A stretch of DNA of 34,017 bases from Bacteroidales bacterium (lineage in GTDB: Bacteria; Bacteroidota; Bacteroidia; Bacteroidales; UBA932): positions 1 to 34,017 of the forward strand of contig JAFSUF010000065.1 in NCBI GenBank assembly GCA_017445425.1. Reading direction: 5' to 3'. Below, one piece after another: positions 24,234 through 32,289 of the stretch (within the stretch, counting starts at the first letter, position 1; each line of letters opens with the position of its first letter). The translations under genes were made by a program, and so were the position numbers. The notes beneath the pieces were generated by a model that saw nothing but the letters and a program-made list of their open reading frames with translations, made no database searches and was not told where the DNA came from.

Positions 24234-26720
24234 ATGCTGCCTGCCAATCATATACGCAAAACATTTCTCCTCTCAGTCTTGTTCCTGTGGGGGCTTTCCC
24301 TGTCCGCACAGGTAACAAAGGTCCGCGGTGTCGTTACCGACGCCACTGGGGGCGATGCGCTTCCGTTTGTAAACGTATTCTTTGTGGGGACCACTATCGG
24401 AATATCAACCGACATGGATGGCAGGTACTATCTAGAGACTGACAGCAAAGAGGCTAAGACTCTGCAGGCAAGCATGATTGGTTATAACTCATTCTATATT
24501 GATGTTCCCTACGGGCAGTTTTCGCAGATTGACATTGCGCTCAAGCCAGACAGCGAACATCTGGTCGCATCTGTAATAAAGCCAGATAACAGGCGCCTGA
24601 GGCAGTTATTACAGAAGATTGACAAGAGCCGCAGCCGCAACGACCCATACCTGTATTCCAACTGGGGAGTGAAAGTGTACACCAAGACAGAATTCGATGC
24701 CACAAATGCCGACTGGATTACCAGGCTACCGGCCCTTAAGCCTACGCTTGAACCGATAACCGCCTGCAAGGACACCTCTGCAGATACAGGTTTATCGTTC
24801 TATCCGGTGCTGCTCTCCGAAACCATCTCGCAGTTGTATCACACCTCGGACCCTGACCTTGACAAAGAGATTATTGAAGCCAACCATATTTCTGGCGTGG
24901 AGGCAGACAATTTTCTCACGCAATACTCGGGCAACTATCTGCTCAACGCCAATCTGTATAAGGATAATATATCCCTTTTCAACCTGCAGATACCCTCTCC
25001 CATTGCATCCTACGGACACGCCTTCTACGATTACTACCTTATTGACAGCCTCTACATGGACGGGCGCAAGACATACTCGCTGAGGTTCCACCCAAAGCCC
25101 GTCGTAACCTCTCCGACTTTTGACGGGCAGATTGAGATAGACGCAGAGGATTATTCCATAAGCTCAGCCAGGATTCGCCTTGCAGACCGCTCAAAAGTCA
25201 ACTGGATCCGCCATCTAGACTATGGAGTGAACTACACCAGGCTGGAATCCGGACACTGGTTCCCTGCCAGCCAGTCTATGTTCATTGACTTTTCAATCGC
25301 CGTAAGCGATTCTTCAAAGGTGATATCGTTCCAGGGCAACCGCAAGCAATTCTTTGACAAACCCGACTTCCGGGCAAAGATACCTGCCCCATACCTGGAT
25401 ACAGACGACCCCGTAATCAACGAGGCTAAAGACTACGAAGATGACACTGAGTGGAGCGAGGCCCGGATGGTTCCGCTCACTCCAAGAGAACAGCAGATTT
25501 ACGATACAATTGACGATATACAAGAGAGCAGGAACTATGGTCTGCTGTACGGTATAGGGCGGTCGCTTGTAGTCGGATATATTGAAGGCAGGAAAACCCC
25601 CGTCGGAATCGGCCCCTGGGCAAAAACAATAACATACAATCCCACTGAGGGTATCCATTTAGGCACCGGTTTCAGGACGACCCGCCATTTTAGTCATAAA
25701 CTGCGCCTGAGCGGCTCTGTCGGTTATGGCCTCAAAGACAAACTGCTCAAGGGGGGCGGCAGTGTAGAATACACCATCCGCCGCGACAAGACCCGCAAGG
25801 TGAGCGCCTCGTTCCTCAAAGATTATGTCCAGCTGGGTCAGGGCACCGGAACCTTCACAGAAAATAACTTCTTCAACTCCATGATCAAGCATCGCAACGA
25901 CAGGCAGTCGCTGATTATGGTTTCAAGGTTGGAATACGAGCATGAAGTATCCGGAACACTCTCTACCGTCACTAAGGCGGAGCACCGCCGCTTCTACGGC
26001 AACGAAATGGTACCGTTCTCCCTCCGCAGCGGCGGCAGCCTTGCCGCTTTTGATGCTGCACAGATAGGGTTCAACGCCAGGTTTGCATTTGAAGAGCGCA
26101 TCCACCGCGGCTTCTTTGACAAAGCACACATTTTCACTAAATATCCAGTGCTCTCTTTTGAAATAACCGGCGGCTACGCAGCATACGGCTCAACCATAAG
26201 CCCGTTTGTACGAAGTGAAGCCTCGTTCACATGGACCACCCCCAGCTCTCCTATAGGCTTCAGCATGATTCATATAAACGCCGGCAAAATATTCGGGAAC
26301 GTCCCTTACCCGCTGCTCAAACTCCATGAGGGCAACCAGGGCATATTTATGGACAACACTTCATTCTCCTGCATGAACTACTTTGAGTTTGCCTCAGACC
26401 AGTGGGCAGATTTCTTCATAGAGCACAATTTCGACGGATTAGTCCTTGGCAGAATACCTGTCATTGAACTATTTGACCTGCGTGAAACAGTAGCGATAAA
26501 AGGGGCGTTCGGCAGCATCAGAAGCCAGAATCTGAATGGTAGCAAGATAATCCCGATAGAGGGAATGAATGACCTTAGAGGCAGGCCCTACTTTGAGATG
26601 AGCGTGGGCGTCTCAAACATTTTACGCATTTTAAGATTCGACTATGTATGGAAGCTGACCTGCCGCAACCAGGTGGGCCCCAATTCCCGGTTCATGATAG
26701 GCTTCGATTTCAAATTCTAA
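24234..26720 (+). CDS. DUF5686-type surface protein with carboxypeptidase-regulatory-like N-domain
   Basis: 828 residues. Signal peptide at 1-25 (LLSVLFLWGLSLSAQ). Residues about 28-110 form a carboxypeptidase-regulatory-like beta-sandwich (VRGVVTDATGGDALPFVNVFF, STDMDGRYYLET, IGYNSF), as found at the N-terminus of TonB-dependent receptors. The remainder matches the DUF5686 architecture: a mixed region up to about 450, then repeated amphipathic strands to the C-terminal SRFMIGFDFKF, consistent with an outer-membrane barrel ending in Phe. No TonB-box or plug domain is evident. Function unknown; probably outer-membrane. The start is fixed by an in-frame TAG three codons upstream. The glycosyltransferase gene follows after 18 nt. 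Confidence 0.75.
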   Translation: MLPANHIRKTFLLSVLFLWGLSLSAQVTKVRGVVTDATGGDALPFVNVFFVGTTIGISTDMDGRYYLETDSKEAKTLQASMIGYNSFYIDVPYGQFSQIDIALKPDSEHLVASVIKPDNRRLRQLLQKIDKSRSRNDPYLYSNWGVKVYTKTEFDATNADWITRLPALKPTLEPITACKDTSADTGLSFYPVLLSETISQLYHTSDPDLDKEIIEANHISGVEADNFLTQYSGNYLLNANLYKDNISLFNLQIPSPIASYGHAFYDYYLIDSLYMDGRKTYSLRFHPKPVVTSPTFDGQIEIDAEDYSISSARIRLADRSKVNWIRHLDYGVNYTRLESGHWFPASQSMFIDFSIAVSDSSKVISFQGNRKQFFDKPDFRAKIPAPYLDTDDPVINEAKDYEDDTEWSEARMVPLTPREQQIYDTIDDIQESRNYGLLYGIGRSLVVGYIEGRKTPVGIGPWAKTITYNPTEGIHLGTGFRTTRHFSHKLRLSGSVGYGLKDKLLKGGGSVEYTIRRDKTRKVSASFLKDYVQLGQGTGTFTENNFFNSMIKHRNDRQSLIMVSRLEYEHEVSGTLSTVTKAEHRRFYGNEMVPFSLRSGGSLAAFDAAQIGFNARFAFEERIHRGFFDKAHIFTKYPVLSFEITGGYAAYGSTISPFVRSEASFTWTTPSSPIGFSMIHINAGKIFGNVPYPLLKLHEGNQGIFMDNTSFSCMNYFEFASDQWADFFIEHNFDGLVLGRIPVIELFDLRETVAIKGAFGSIRSQNLNGSKIIPIEGMNDLRGRPYFEMSVGVSNILRILRFDYVWKLTCRNQVGPNSRFMIGFDFKF

Positions 26721-26725
26721 TTTAC

Positions 26726-26733
26726 TATATTTG
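26726..26733 (+). promoter_or_regulatory. Possible -7 box just before the glycosyltransferase gene
   Basis: TATATTTG ends 5 nt before the ATG at 26739, so a transcript from it would be essentially leaderless. There is no -33 TTG at the normal distance. Read-through from the upstream gene is equally possible. Confidence 0.25.
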
Positions 26734-26738
26734 GATAT

Positions 26739-27866
26739 ATGAAAATCATAATAGCCGGGCCGGCATGGCCATATCGCGGCGGCATCGCCACATTCAATGA
26801 GAGACTCGCGCTTCAGCTCCAGTCAGAAGGACACCAAGTGAAGATTTTTACCTTCACCCTGCAGTACCCTTCTTTCCTGTTTCCCGGAAAGACACAATAT
26901 TCTTCAGAGAAACAGCCCGAGAACCTGGATATCGTGCGTACGCTGAGTTCCGCGAATCCCTTCTCATGGCTAAAGACAGCCCGCCTGATTGCCAAAGAGT
27001 CTCCCGACGCGGTGGTACTCCGGTTCTGGATGCCCTACTTCGGCCCTTCCCTTGGCACTGTAGGCCGCTACCTGAGAAGGCGCGGTATCAAGGTGGTCTC
27101 TTTGGTCGACAATATAATTCCCCACGACAAAAAGCCTGGAGATAAGATATTTGCCAGGTTTTTCGCAAAAAGCGTGGATGGTTTTATGGCCATGTCATAC
27201 TCTGTGTTGGATGAACTCAAGGCGTTTGAACAGACCAAACCGGCAGTGTTCTCTCCCCACCCCCTCTACGACCAGTATTACGCAACCGGGACAAAAGAAG
27301 AATCGTGCGCAGCCCTTGGACTTGACCCCACAAAAGATTATTACCTCTTTTTTGGTCTGATACGGGATTATAAGGGTTTGGATTTGCTGCTGCAGGCGAT
27401 GTCGTGCGAGAAGCTTAAAGACAGCAAGGCAGAACTTATAGTTGCCGGAGAATTTTATTCTAATGAGGAGAAATACCGCGGACTCGCTCACTATCTGGCC
27501 CTTGAGGAACGCATTCACTGGTTCCCGGAGTTTATTGCGGACAATCAGGTATGTCACTATTTCATTGTTTCCGACCTGATTGTGCAACCCTATAAAACCG
27601 CTACCCAGAGCGGAATAACCCAGATAGCGTACAGTTTTGACAAGCCGATGGTGGTCACCCGCGTAGGTGGTCTGGCAGAGATTGTCCCCGACGGTAAGTG
27701 CGGCTATGTGGTCGCCCCAAATCCTGATGCCATAGCGGACGCCATCGCGGACTTCTATACCCGACGGCCCGACTTTTCTGCAGGAATAGCCCTGCAAAAG
27801 AAGGAGTTTTCATGGTCTCGTATGACAGAAAACCTTTTGAAACTGATCTCCCTCACCGCTGAATAA
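26739..27866 (+). CDS. Glycosyltransferase family 4 (GT-B fold)
   Basis: 375 residues, cytoplasmic. The N-terminal half has the Gly-rich start IIIAGPAWPYRGGIATFNERLA, which is the sugar-acceptor side. The C-terminal half has the nucleotide-sugar domain: YLFFGLIRDYKGLDLLLQAM at about 205-224, and the GT4 segment with SDLIVQPYKTATQSGITQIAYSF and VTRVGGLAEIVPDG, containing the family E-x7-E-like region. It probably adds a sugar from a UDP- or GDP-donor to a surface glycan or lipid; donor and acceptor are unknown. It stands apart from any polysaccharide cluster in this window. It converges on clpC with 15 nt between stops. Confidence 0.88.
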   Translation: MKIIIAGPAWPYRGGIATFNERLALQLQSEGHQVKIFTFTLQYPSFLFPGKTQYSSEKQPENLDIVRTLSSANPFSWLKTARLIAKESPDAVVLRFWMPYFGPSLGTVGRYLRRRGIKVVSLVDNIIPHDKKPGDKIFARFFAKSVDGFMAMSYSVLDELKAFEQTKPAVFSPHPLYDQYYATGTKEESCAALGLDPTKDYYLFFGLIRDYKGLDLLLQAMSCEKLKDSKAELIVAGEFYSNEEKYRGLAHYLALEERIHWFPEFIADNQVCHYFIVSDLIVQPYKTATQSGITQIAYSFDKPMVVTRVGGLAEIVPDGKCGYVVAPNPDAIADAIADFYTRRPDFSAGIALQKKEFSWSRMTENLLKLISLTAE

Positions 27867-27881
27867 TTAAATTATCAGTAA

Positions 27882-30347
27882 TCAGCACTTGCCAGGCTTC
27901 TTGCCGGAGATAATCTTCTCTGCAAGAGGGTCCTCCAAATACTTCTGGATGGCACGCCTGAGCGGACGGGCTCCGTATTCAGGGTCATAACCCTCTTCTA
28001 TTATCTTTGCACGTGTAGCAGCGCTCACCTTAACCTCCATGCCCATCTGCGCCACACGTTTGCGGAACTTCTCCAGCTCGATGTCCAGAATTTGCTCAAC
28101 ATCTTCCCTTGTTAGGGAGTTGAACAGGATGCGGTCGTCTATGCGGTTGAGGAACTCCGGGGAGAACTTGCGGCGCAAAGCCTTCTCAATTATCACATTC
28201 TGCCGTTTTGCGGAGTTGTCTGATACGCTCTTGAATCCAATCCCCTCACCCAGCTCACTTACCTGTTTGCTCCCTATGTTGGAGGTCATGATAAGGATGG
28301 TGTTGCGGAAATCTATATGACGTCCGGCAGCGTCGGTAAGGCGCCCCTCGTCCAACACCTGCAACAGCAGGTTGAAGATATCCTGATGAGCCTTCTCAAT
28401 TTCGTCAAAAAGGACCACGCTGTATGGTTTGCGACGCACCATCTCACTCAGGTGGCCGCCCTGATCGTAACCCACGTAGCCCGGAGGCGCACCTATAAGG
28501 GTACTGAGGGAGTAACGCTCCATATATTCGCTCATATCTATGCGGATATGGTTATCCTCGCTGTCAAACATATACTCGGCAATCTTGTTGGCAAGATATG
28601 TCTTGCCCACGCCGGTAGGGCCCAGGAAGATGAAAGAGCCGATGGGTTTGCCGGGGTCGCGGAGTCCGGCCCGGTTGCGCTGTATTGCCTTTACAACGGC
28701 ATCTACGGCATCGTCCTGGCCAATGATAAGCTTCTTGAGCTTGGCTGACATATTAACCAGCTTCTCCCCTTCACTTTCGCTGACGCGGTGGACTGGAATA
28801 TTGGTCATCATAGAGACGACGGTGGCGATGTTACCCTCGGTAATTACAACTGGATCGGGGTTTTGCGCACCGGACTGGTTCTCTGCCATCTCAAGCAGAG
28901 CCTCCTCCTTCTCTTTCAGGAGAGCAGCCTGACGGAAATCTCCGGCATTGGCTGCCAGACGCTTCTGCTCTCGTATATCTTCCAGTTCCGCCTTGGCTTC
29001 TGCCGGTTTTTCATTCAAGAAATCCAGATTAGCGTTACAGCGGGCACCCGCCTCATCCATCACATCTATGGCCTTGTCGGGCTGCATGCGGTCAGTGATA
29101 TACCGGCTTGATAGTGATACGCACGCCTTTAAGGCTGCGTCGGTGTAGGTGACATTATGATGATTCTCATACTTGGGCTTAAGTGCCTGCAGGATTGCCA
29201 GCGTCTGCTCAAAGTCGGTAGGTTCCACCAGAATCTTCTGGAAGCGGCGCTCCAGGGCCCCGTCTTTCTCAATCACCTGCCGGTACTCATCAAGAGTAGT
29301 GGCGCCGATGCATTGGATTTCGCCGCGCGCGAGTGCCGGTTTCAGCAAGTTGGCCGCATCCAGGCTGCCCGCCTGGGCACCGGCACCAACAAGGGTGTGA
29401 AGTTCATCTATAAAAATGATAGTATCATCGCTGGCCTTGAGTTCCTCCACAATGCCGCGCATACGCTCCTCAAACTGGCCGCGATATTTGGTGCCGGCCA
29501 CCACGCTCCCCATATCTATGGTAAGCAGTCGCTTATCGAGCAGTGCATGGGGGACCTCACGGTTGACAATCCGCTGTGCAAGCCCCTCCACGATGGCGCT
29601 CTTGCCCACACCGGCCTCACCCACCAGCACCGGATTGTTCTTCTTGCGGCGGACAAGCACCTGCAGCAGGCGCTCTATCTCTTTAGATCGGCCAACTACA
29701 GGGTCAAGATTGCCTGAGGCTGCAGCAGCCGTAAGGTCAGTACCGAACTTATCCAGGTTGGGGGTCTTGATATCCTTTGGTTTTGGCTCACGGGCCGGTC
29801 TGGAACTAATCTTGAACTCCGGAATCGGGCCGGGAGCATCTTCTGTGGGGAGTATCTCCTCTTCTTTTTCATTCATAAGATCCTCCAGCGACCTGCTTTT
29901 AGACAAGACGGAAGATTTTGTCTTAACAAACTCGCGCAACGATTCGTACGTAATCCCGCTGCGGGCCAGGATCGGCGCAACTGTAGTGCCGGTATCCTTG
30001 AGCACAGCCAGCAGTACCACTTCCAGAGTCGGAGAGAAAGTCAGAAGCTGCGAAATCTCCATGGATACGTTCTTGTAAAAGTCATCTATATCGGTAGAGA
30101 ACTTGATATCTTTTGACTCATCGTACGGAATTGACTGCGACTCTTTAAGGACGCTCTCTATCTCGGCGCGGACCATCGCCTTATCGGCACCAAGTGCATC
30201 CAGGGCTGTGATAGCGTCATTATCGCCGTCTCGCAACAAAGCCAGGAAAATGTGGTCCAACGTCGCTTCCCGGTTGCCCAGGCGGGCAGCCTCCTCCCTT
30301 GCATAAGAAAAAATCCGCTGCAGGTCTCTTGTGAAATCTTTTGCCAT
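27882..30347 (-). CDS. clpC: ClpC-type AAA+ unfoldase (Clp protease ATPase subunit)
   Basis: Unfolds proteins for degradation by ClpP. 821 residues from the ATG at 30345-30347 ([13 protein letters not shown]). A TTG four codons upstream is rejected. The N domain (1 to about 145) has two Clp-N repeats. An acidic/proline-rich linker covers about 150-200. AAA-1 Walker A is GEAGVGKS at 243-250 with Walker [10 protein letters not shown] short middle domain has a UVR-like helix ([17 protein letters not shown]), shorter than in ClpB. AAA-2 Walker A is GPTGVGKT at about 560. The ClpP-docking IGF tripeptide is in GEGIGFKSV, which argues for ClpC over the ClpB disaggregase. It ends GKKPGKC without a long tail. 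Confidence 0.92.
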   Translation of the reverse strand: MAKDFTRDLQRIFSYAREEAARLGNREATLDHIFLALLRDGDNDAITALDALGADKAMVRAEIESVLKESQSIPYDESKDIKFSTDIDDFYKNVSMEISQLLTFSPTLEVVLLAVLKDTGTTVAPILARSGITYESLREFVKTKSSVLSKSRSLEDLMNEKEEEILPTEDAPGPIPEFKISSRPAREPKPKDIKTPNLDKFGTDLTAAAASGNLDPVVGRSKEIERLLQVLVRRKKNNPVLVGEAGVGKSAIVEGLAQRIVNREVPHALLDKRLLTIDMGSVVAGTKYRGQFEERMRGIVEELKASDDTIIFIDELHTLVGAGAQAGSLDAANLLKPALARGEIQCIGATTLDEYRQVIEKDGALERRFQKILVEPTDFEQTLAILQALKPKYENHHNVTYTDAALKACVSLSSRYITDRMQPDKAIDVMDEAGARCNANLDFLNEKPAEAKAELEDIREQKRLAANAGDFRQAALLKEKEEALLEMAENQSGAQNPDPVVITEGNIATVVSMMTNIPVHRVSESEGEKLVNMSAKLKKLIIGQDDAVDAVVKAIQRNRAGLRDPGKPIGSFIFLGPTGVGKTYLANKIAEYMFDSEDNHIRIDMSEYMERYSLSTLIGAPPGYVGYDQGGHLSEMVRRKPYSVVLFDEIEKAHQDIFNLLLQVLDEGRLTDAAGRHIDFRNTILIMTSNIGSKQVSELGEGIGFKSVSDNSAKRQNVIIEKALRRKFSPEFLNRIDDRILFNSLTREDVEQILDIELEKFRKRVAQMGMEVKVSAATRAKIIEEGYDPEYGARPLRRAIQKYLEDPLAEKIISGKKPGKC

Positions 30348-30356
30348 AACAAGGGA

Positions 30357-30364
30357 CAAATATA
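30357..30364 (-). promoter_or_regulatory. Possible -7 box for clpC
   Basis: TATATTTG on the minus strand ends 9 nt before the clpC ATG, so the leader would be about two nucleotides or none. The -33 position would lie inside the tRNA terminator hairpin and has no TTG there. Transcription of clpC by read-through from the tRNA is the alternative. Confidence 0.35.
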
Positions 30365-30369
30365 AACAA

Positions 30370-30396
30370 AAAAGCCAGGTTTTAAGCCTGGCTTTT
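30370..30396 (-). terminator. Intrinsic terminator of the tRNA-Lys transcript
   Basis: Inverted repeat AAAAGCCAGG / CCTGGCTTTT (30370-30379 and 30387-30396) with a 7-nt loop. On the minus strand it follows the tRNA 3' end by 3 nt and is followed by a run of T. Confidence 0.85.
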
Positions 30397-30399
30397 CTG

Positions 30400-30472
30400 T
30401 GCTCCCTCAGGGTCTCGAACCCTGGACCCCAACATTAAGAGTGTCGTGCTCTACCAACTGAGCTAAGGAAGC
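30400..30472 (-). tRNA. tRNA-Lys (anticodon CTT)
   Basis: 73-nt gene with a full cloverleaf on the minus strand. The acceptor 5' arm GCTTCCT pairs with AGGGAGC (one T-G pair), the D arm is AGCTCAGTTGGTAGAGC(A), the anticodon stem is CGACA/TGTTG around loop CTCTTAA, and the T arm has GGTTCGAGACC. Discriminator A; CCA is not encoded. Loop position 34-36 is CTT, decoding AAG lysine codons. Confidence 0.96.
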
Positions 30473-30483
30473 ATTTGGGACTG

Positions 30484-30514
30484 CAAATGTAGTTATTATT
30501 TTTTATTCGCCAAA
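30484..30514 (-). promoter_or_regulatory. Promoter of tRNA-Lys
   Basis: On the minus strand TTTG (30511-30514), 19 nt, then TACATTTG (30484-30491), an exact fit to the Bacteroidota -33/-7 pattern. The -7 box ends 11 nt before the tRNA 5' end. Confidence 0.8.
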
Positions 30515-30587
30515 TTTAAGTTTATTGAATTCCGTATTACGCAAAGACTATTAAGTCACCCTGCTTGTACATCACCAATTTCGACCA

Positions 30588-30603
30588 GGCTTTTCTGTGC
30601 TCC
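30588..30603 (-). repeat. Second copy of the tRNA-Lys 3' end plus flank (16 bp)
   Basis: GGAGCACAGAAAAGCC on the minus strand is identical to 30390-30405, which is the last six bases of tRNA-Lys plus the first ten bases after it. The copy lies upstream of the tRNA gene in transcription direction. The rest of the tRNA is not present beside it. Confidence 0.7.
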
Positions 30604-30687
30604 GCGACTGCAATGCTTCTGGCAATCGCGGGATGCTTCCAGAGTTTCGCTTTGCTACACTCTGTCAGCACAAGCTCTCGTCCCGCG
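30603..30687. other. Nested inverted repeats, possible structured RNA
   Basis: CGCGGGA (30627-30633) pairs perfectly with TCCCGCG (30681-30687) and encloses CAGAGT/ACTCTG (30640-30645 with 30659-30664). An alternative stem pairs CGCGACTGC (30603-30611) with GCAATCGCG (30622-30630), 8 of 9, and shares bases with the first stem, so the two are mutually exclusive. Downstream TGCCCG/CGGGCA (30749-30754 with 30785-30790) forms another hairpin. Confidence 0.4.
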
Positions 30688-30845
30688 CCCCCAGATCCCC
30701 TTCTTTGTTCGGCCTCATATCTAAGCCTCACAAAGCGGGGCGAGATATTGCCCGAAGCATTCAGTCTGCTACGCAATAATTTGCCGGGCATTAATTCAGA
30801 AATCGACAACCCGAATTTCGCAGCGTCAATGGTGCTGGGTTATTT

Positions 30846-30914
30846 CGCCAAACGCCCAAACAAAGTACCGCCAAACAACCAAACGATTTTCCGCCAAATA
30901 ACCAAATTGACTTA
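30846..30914. repeat. Three tandem 23-nt imperfect repeats
   Basis: Exact period 23 at 30846, 30869 and 30892. Each unit is two 8-nt half repeats plus a 7-nt variable spacer: CGCCAAAC+GCCCAAAC, CGCCAAAC+AACCAAAC, CGCCAAAT+AACCAAAT. The shared core is nnCCAAAy, six times. 23 is not a multiple of three, so the repeat does not encode a repeated peptide. The third unit ends one base before a promoter-like TTTG. It could be an operator array or part of a repeat-type RNA. Confidence 0.8.
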
Positions 30915-30915
30915 T

Positions 30916-30942
30916 TTGTTCCCTTTCCAATTCATATCTTTG
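30916..30942 (+). promoter_or_regulatory. Promoter-like sequence directly after the tandem repeats
   Basis: TTG (30916-30918), 16 nt, TATCTTTG (30935-30942). The -7 box is a perfect TAnnTTTG. The spacing is two or three short of the other promoters in this window (17-19). A transcript would start near 30949. Confidence 0.45.
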
Positions 30943-30948
30943 CTCAGT

Positions 30949-31012
30949 AAATAGAAGCATAATATTGCAGATTTCGGATGGTTCCCGGATATTTCTTCCT
31001 TTTTATTTAACT
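30949..31012 (+). ncRNA. Hypothetical short leader or small RNA before the Abi gene
   Basis: About 64 nt between the predicted start from the first promoter and the start of the second promoter. It ends in a T-rich stretch (30991-31008) that could halt transcription, but there is no strong hairpin before it. Listed only because two consecutive same-strand promoters before a HEPN-type toxin gene resemble RNA-antitoxin layouts. Confidence 0.15.
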
Positions 31013-31013
31013 G

Positions 31014-31042
31014 TTGGGAGTCGGCAATAATGAGTAACTTTG
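31014..31042 (+). promoter_or_regulatory. Promoter of the Abi gene
   Basis: TTG (31014-31016), 18 nt, TAACTTTG (31035-31042). Good Bacteroidota match, 19 nt before the ATG at 31062, giving a leader of about 12 nt. Confidence 0.75.
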
Positions 31043-31061
31043 CGGAAACTTTGAATTCAAA

Positions 31062-32027
31062 ATGAAGACTTACTCAAAGCCTGCTCTCACCATAGACCAA
31101 CAAATTGACCTCCTTGAGAAAAGAGGTCTGACAATACCTGACCACGATAGAGCCGTACGACATCTCTCAAACATTAGCTACTATCGCCTGAGCGCATACA
31201 TGCTCCCCTATCGTGTCCTTGATGCATCGGGCAATTATTTGGACCAGTTCGTCCCTGGGGCAACATGGGATGATGTTTACAATCTTTATAAGTTTGATCG
31301 TAAGCTGAGGTTGCTTGTATTTGATGCGATTGAGAGAATTGAAATTGCTCTTAGAACTCAGGTAATCTATCAGTTGAGCCACAAATACGGCCCTCACTGG
31401 CAAGACAATCGTAGCCTTTTCAAGGTACCTCATATGAATAAAAAGACCGGAAAAGTATATGATGTATTCCAGGACGTTCAGAAGCATATTAATGATCAGT
31501 TAACTGCTAACCAGAAGGCTACTTTTATCGAGCATTATCTTAATACTTATGATAATCCTCCAACCCCTCCGAGTTGGATGAGTGTCGAGCTGCTGTATTT
31601 TAGCGAATTGTCAAAGATTTGCCAGAATCTTAATCTCCGCAAGGACAGGACTGATATAGCCAGCTTTTTCGGAGTTAAAGATGATGCCATCTTTTGCTCA
31701 TGGTTGCATACGCTCAATTATATCAGAAATATCTGCGCCCATCACTCCAGGTTATGGAACATCTTGGTTGATATTACACCTATGAAGTACTTCAACAAAG
31801 ATGCAAGCAAGGTATGGTTAACCAATGACGAGGTAAAGACCGCCCAGAGTTCTAAATTGTACTACACTCTATGTGTCATCCTGTACTTGCTTCAAACGGT
31901 TAATCCCAAGACGAAGTTCCGCCAGCATTTCAAAGATCTACTTACCAAGTATCCTAATGTCAACGTTGGATATATGGGATTCCCTGCTGGTTGGGAAACA
32001 CACCCGCTATGGCAAAATGCAAAATAA
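31062..32027 (+). CDS. Abi_2 family protein (AbiD/AbiF-like, HEPN RNase motif)
   Basis: Predicted abortive-infection protein that would stop phage spread by cleaving RNA in the infected cell. 321 residues, normal for the family. The N-terminal family start is KPALTIDQQIDLLEKRGL, followed by LSNISYYRLSAYMLPYR at about 35-51. The helix FDRKLRLLVFDAIERIEIALRTQVIY at 78-103 is highly typical. The HEPN catalytic motif R222-x4-H227 lies in YIRNICAHHSRLWN. Families of this kind are known for phage defence, and recent work, as I recall it, links AbiF proteins and their RNA partners to the origin of Cas13. The gene is visibly richer in A+T than the housekeeping genes, stands alone, and has its own promoter and an unusual repeat-bearing upstream region. 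Together with the IS behind it this suggests acquired DNA. Whether it needs an antitoxin cannot be seen. Confidence 0.88.
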   Translation: MKTYSKPALTIDQQIDLLEKRGLTIPDHDRAVRHLSNISYYRLSAYMLPYRVLDASGNYLDQFVPGATWDDVYNLYKFDRKLRLLVFDAIERIEIALRTQVIYQLSHKYGPHWQDNRSLFKVPHMNKKTGKVYDVFQDVQKHINDQLTANQKATFIEHYLNTYDNPPTPPSWMSVELLYFSELSKICQNLNLRKDRTDIASFFGVKDDAIFCSWLHTLNYIRNICAHHSRLWNILVDITPMKYFNKDASKVWLTNDEVKTAQSSKLYYTLCVILYLLQTVNPKTKFRQHFKDLLTKYPNVNVGYMGFPAGWETHPLWQNAK

Positions 32028-32036
32028 TTTTGGTTT

Positions 32037-32057
32037 TTAAGGAAAAAGCCTTAATTT
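32037..32057 (+). terminator. Weak terminator-like hairpin after the Abi gene
   Basis: TTAAGG/CCTTAA (32037-32042 with 32049-32054), 6-nt loop, followed by TTT. It lies 9 nt after the stop codon. The stem is A+T-rich, so efficiency is doubtful. Confidence 0.35.
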
Positions 32058-32153
32058 CGCATCAGTAATTGAAAGTTCTTATAACCGGAGATAATAAGCC
32101 CTTCAGGCGCGTCGCAAGACAGCATACTTGAGGGGCGTTCTTAATTTTATGCC

Positions 32154-32176
32154 CGAGATGCCTATTCTCGCTTTTT
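32154..32176 (+). terminator. Hairpin with T5 tract abutting the IS left end
   Basis: CGAGA/TCTCG (32154-32158 with 32166-32170), 7-nt loop, followed by CTTTTT. It ends 4 nt before the IS inverted repeat. It may terminate the Abi transcript or shield the IS from read-through. Confidence 0.45.
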
Positions 32177-32180
32177 GGCG

Positions 32181-32201
32181 GGGTGGACATTCTGGGTGAT
32201 A
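32181..32201 (+). repeat. IS left terminal inverted repeat
   Basis: Shares GGGTGGACATT and GGGTGATA with the reverse complement of the right end, with two mismatches between these blocks. Confidence 0.85.
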
Positions 32202-32207
32202 AAAACC

Positions 32208-32235
32208 TTGTAAATCATTGATTTTCTTATCTTTG
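32208..32235 (+). promoter_or_regulatory. Promoter of the IS transposase
   Basis: TTG (32208-32210), 17 nt, TATCTTTG (32228-32235), just inside the left inverted repeat. A transcript starting near 32242 would place the ATG at 32253 about 10 nt downstream. Confidence 0.7.
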
Positions 32236-32252
32236 CAGAGATTATCATTGAT

Positions 32253-32289
32253 ATGGTAAAAAAAATGCTTTTTTTGTGGCTCTTCAAAT
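32253..32289 (+). other. Frame break at A8/T7 runs in the transposase 5' end
   Basis: The ATG at 32253 reads M-V-K-K and then, because of an A8 run (32258-32265), enters a frame that stops after 25 codons. With one A fewer, the frame would continue as MVKKCFFCGSSNVVHNG and join the main ORF, restoring the first CxxC of the zinc finger (C5, C8) that pairs with CKDC (C27, C30). A T7 run (32269-32275) follows. The break is either an inactivating indel, a slippage-controlled site or a sequencing error. Confidence 0.75.

Larger units (their letters stand above)
30473..31061. other. 589-bp gene-poor, structured region between tRNA-Lys and the Abi gene
   Basis: I do not recognise a protein here. 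Two overlapping small ORFs on opposite strands (30565-30954 plus, 30537-30809 minus) show no domain and cross the noncoding tandem repeat or the hairpins. The region holds the tRNA promoter, a duplicated 16-bp tRNA-end sequence, nested hairpins at 30603-30687 and 30749-30790, a 3 x 23-nt repeat, and two successive plus-strand promoter-like sites. It may encode one or more small RNAs. Confidence 0.5.

Noticed and set aside
30390..30603. attL/attR pair of an integrated element at tRNA-Lys
   Set aside because: The copy is on the 5' side of the tRNA, the interval is only about 200 bp, and no integrase gene is present.
30846..30914. Possible CRISPR array
   Set aside because: The repeated unit is continuous with a 23-nt period and only 7 variable bases between half-site pairs; no spacers of about 30 nt and no cas genes.
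30537..30954. Small ORFs on both strands before the Abi gene
   Set aside because: Neither has a recognisable domain. One crosses the 23-nt repeat in changing frames and both overlap strong hairpins.
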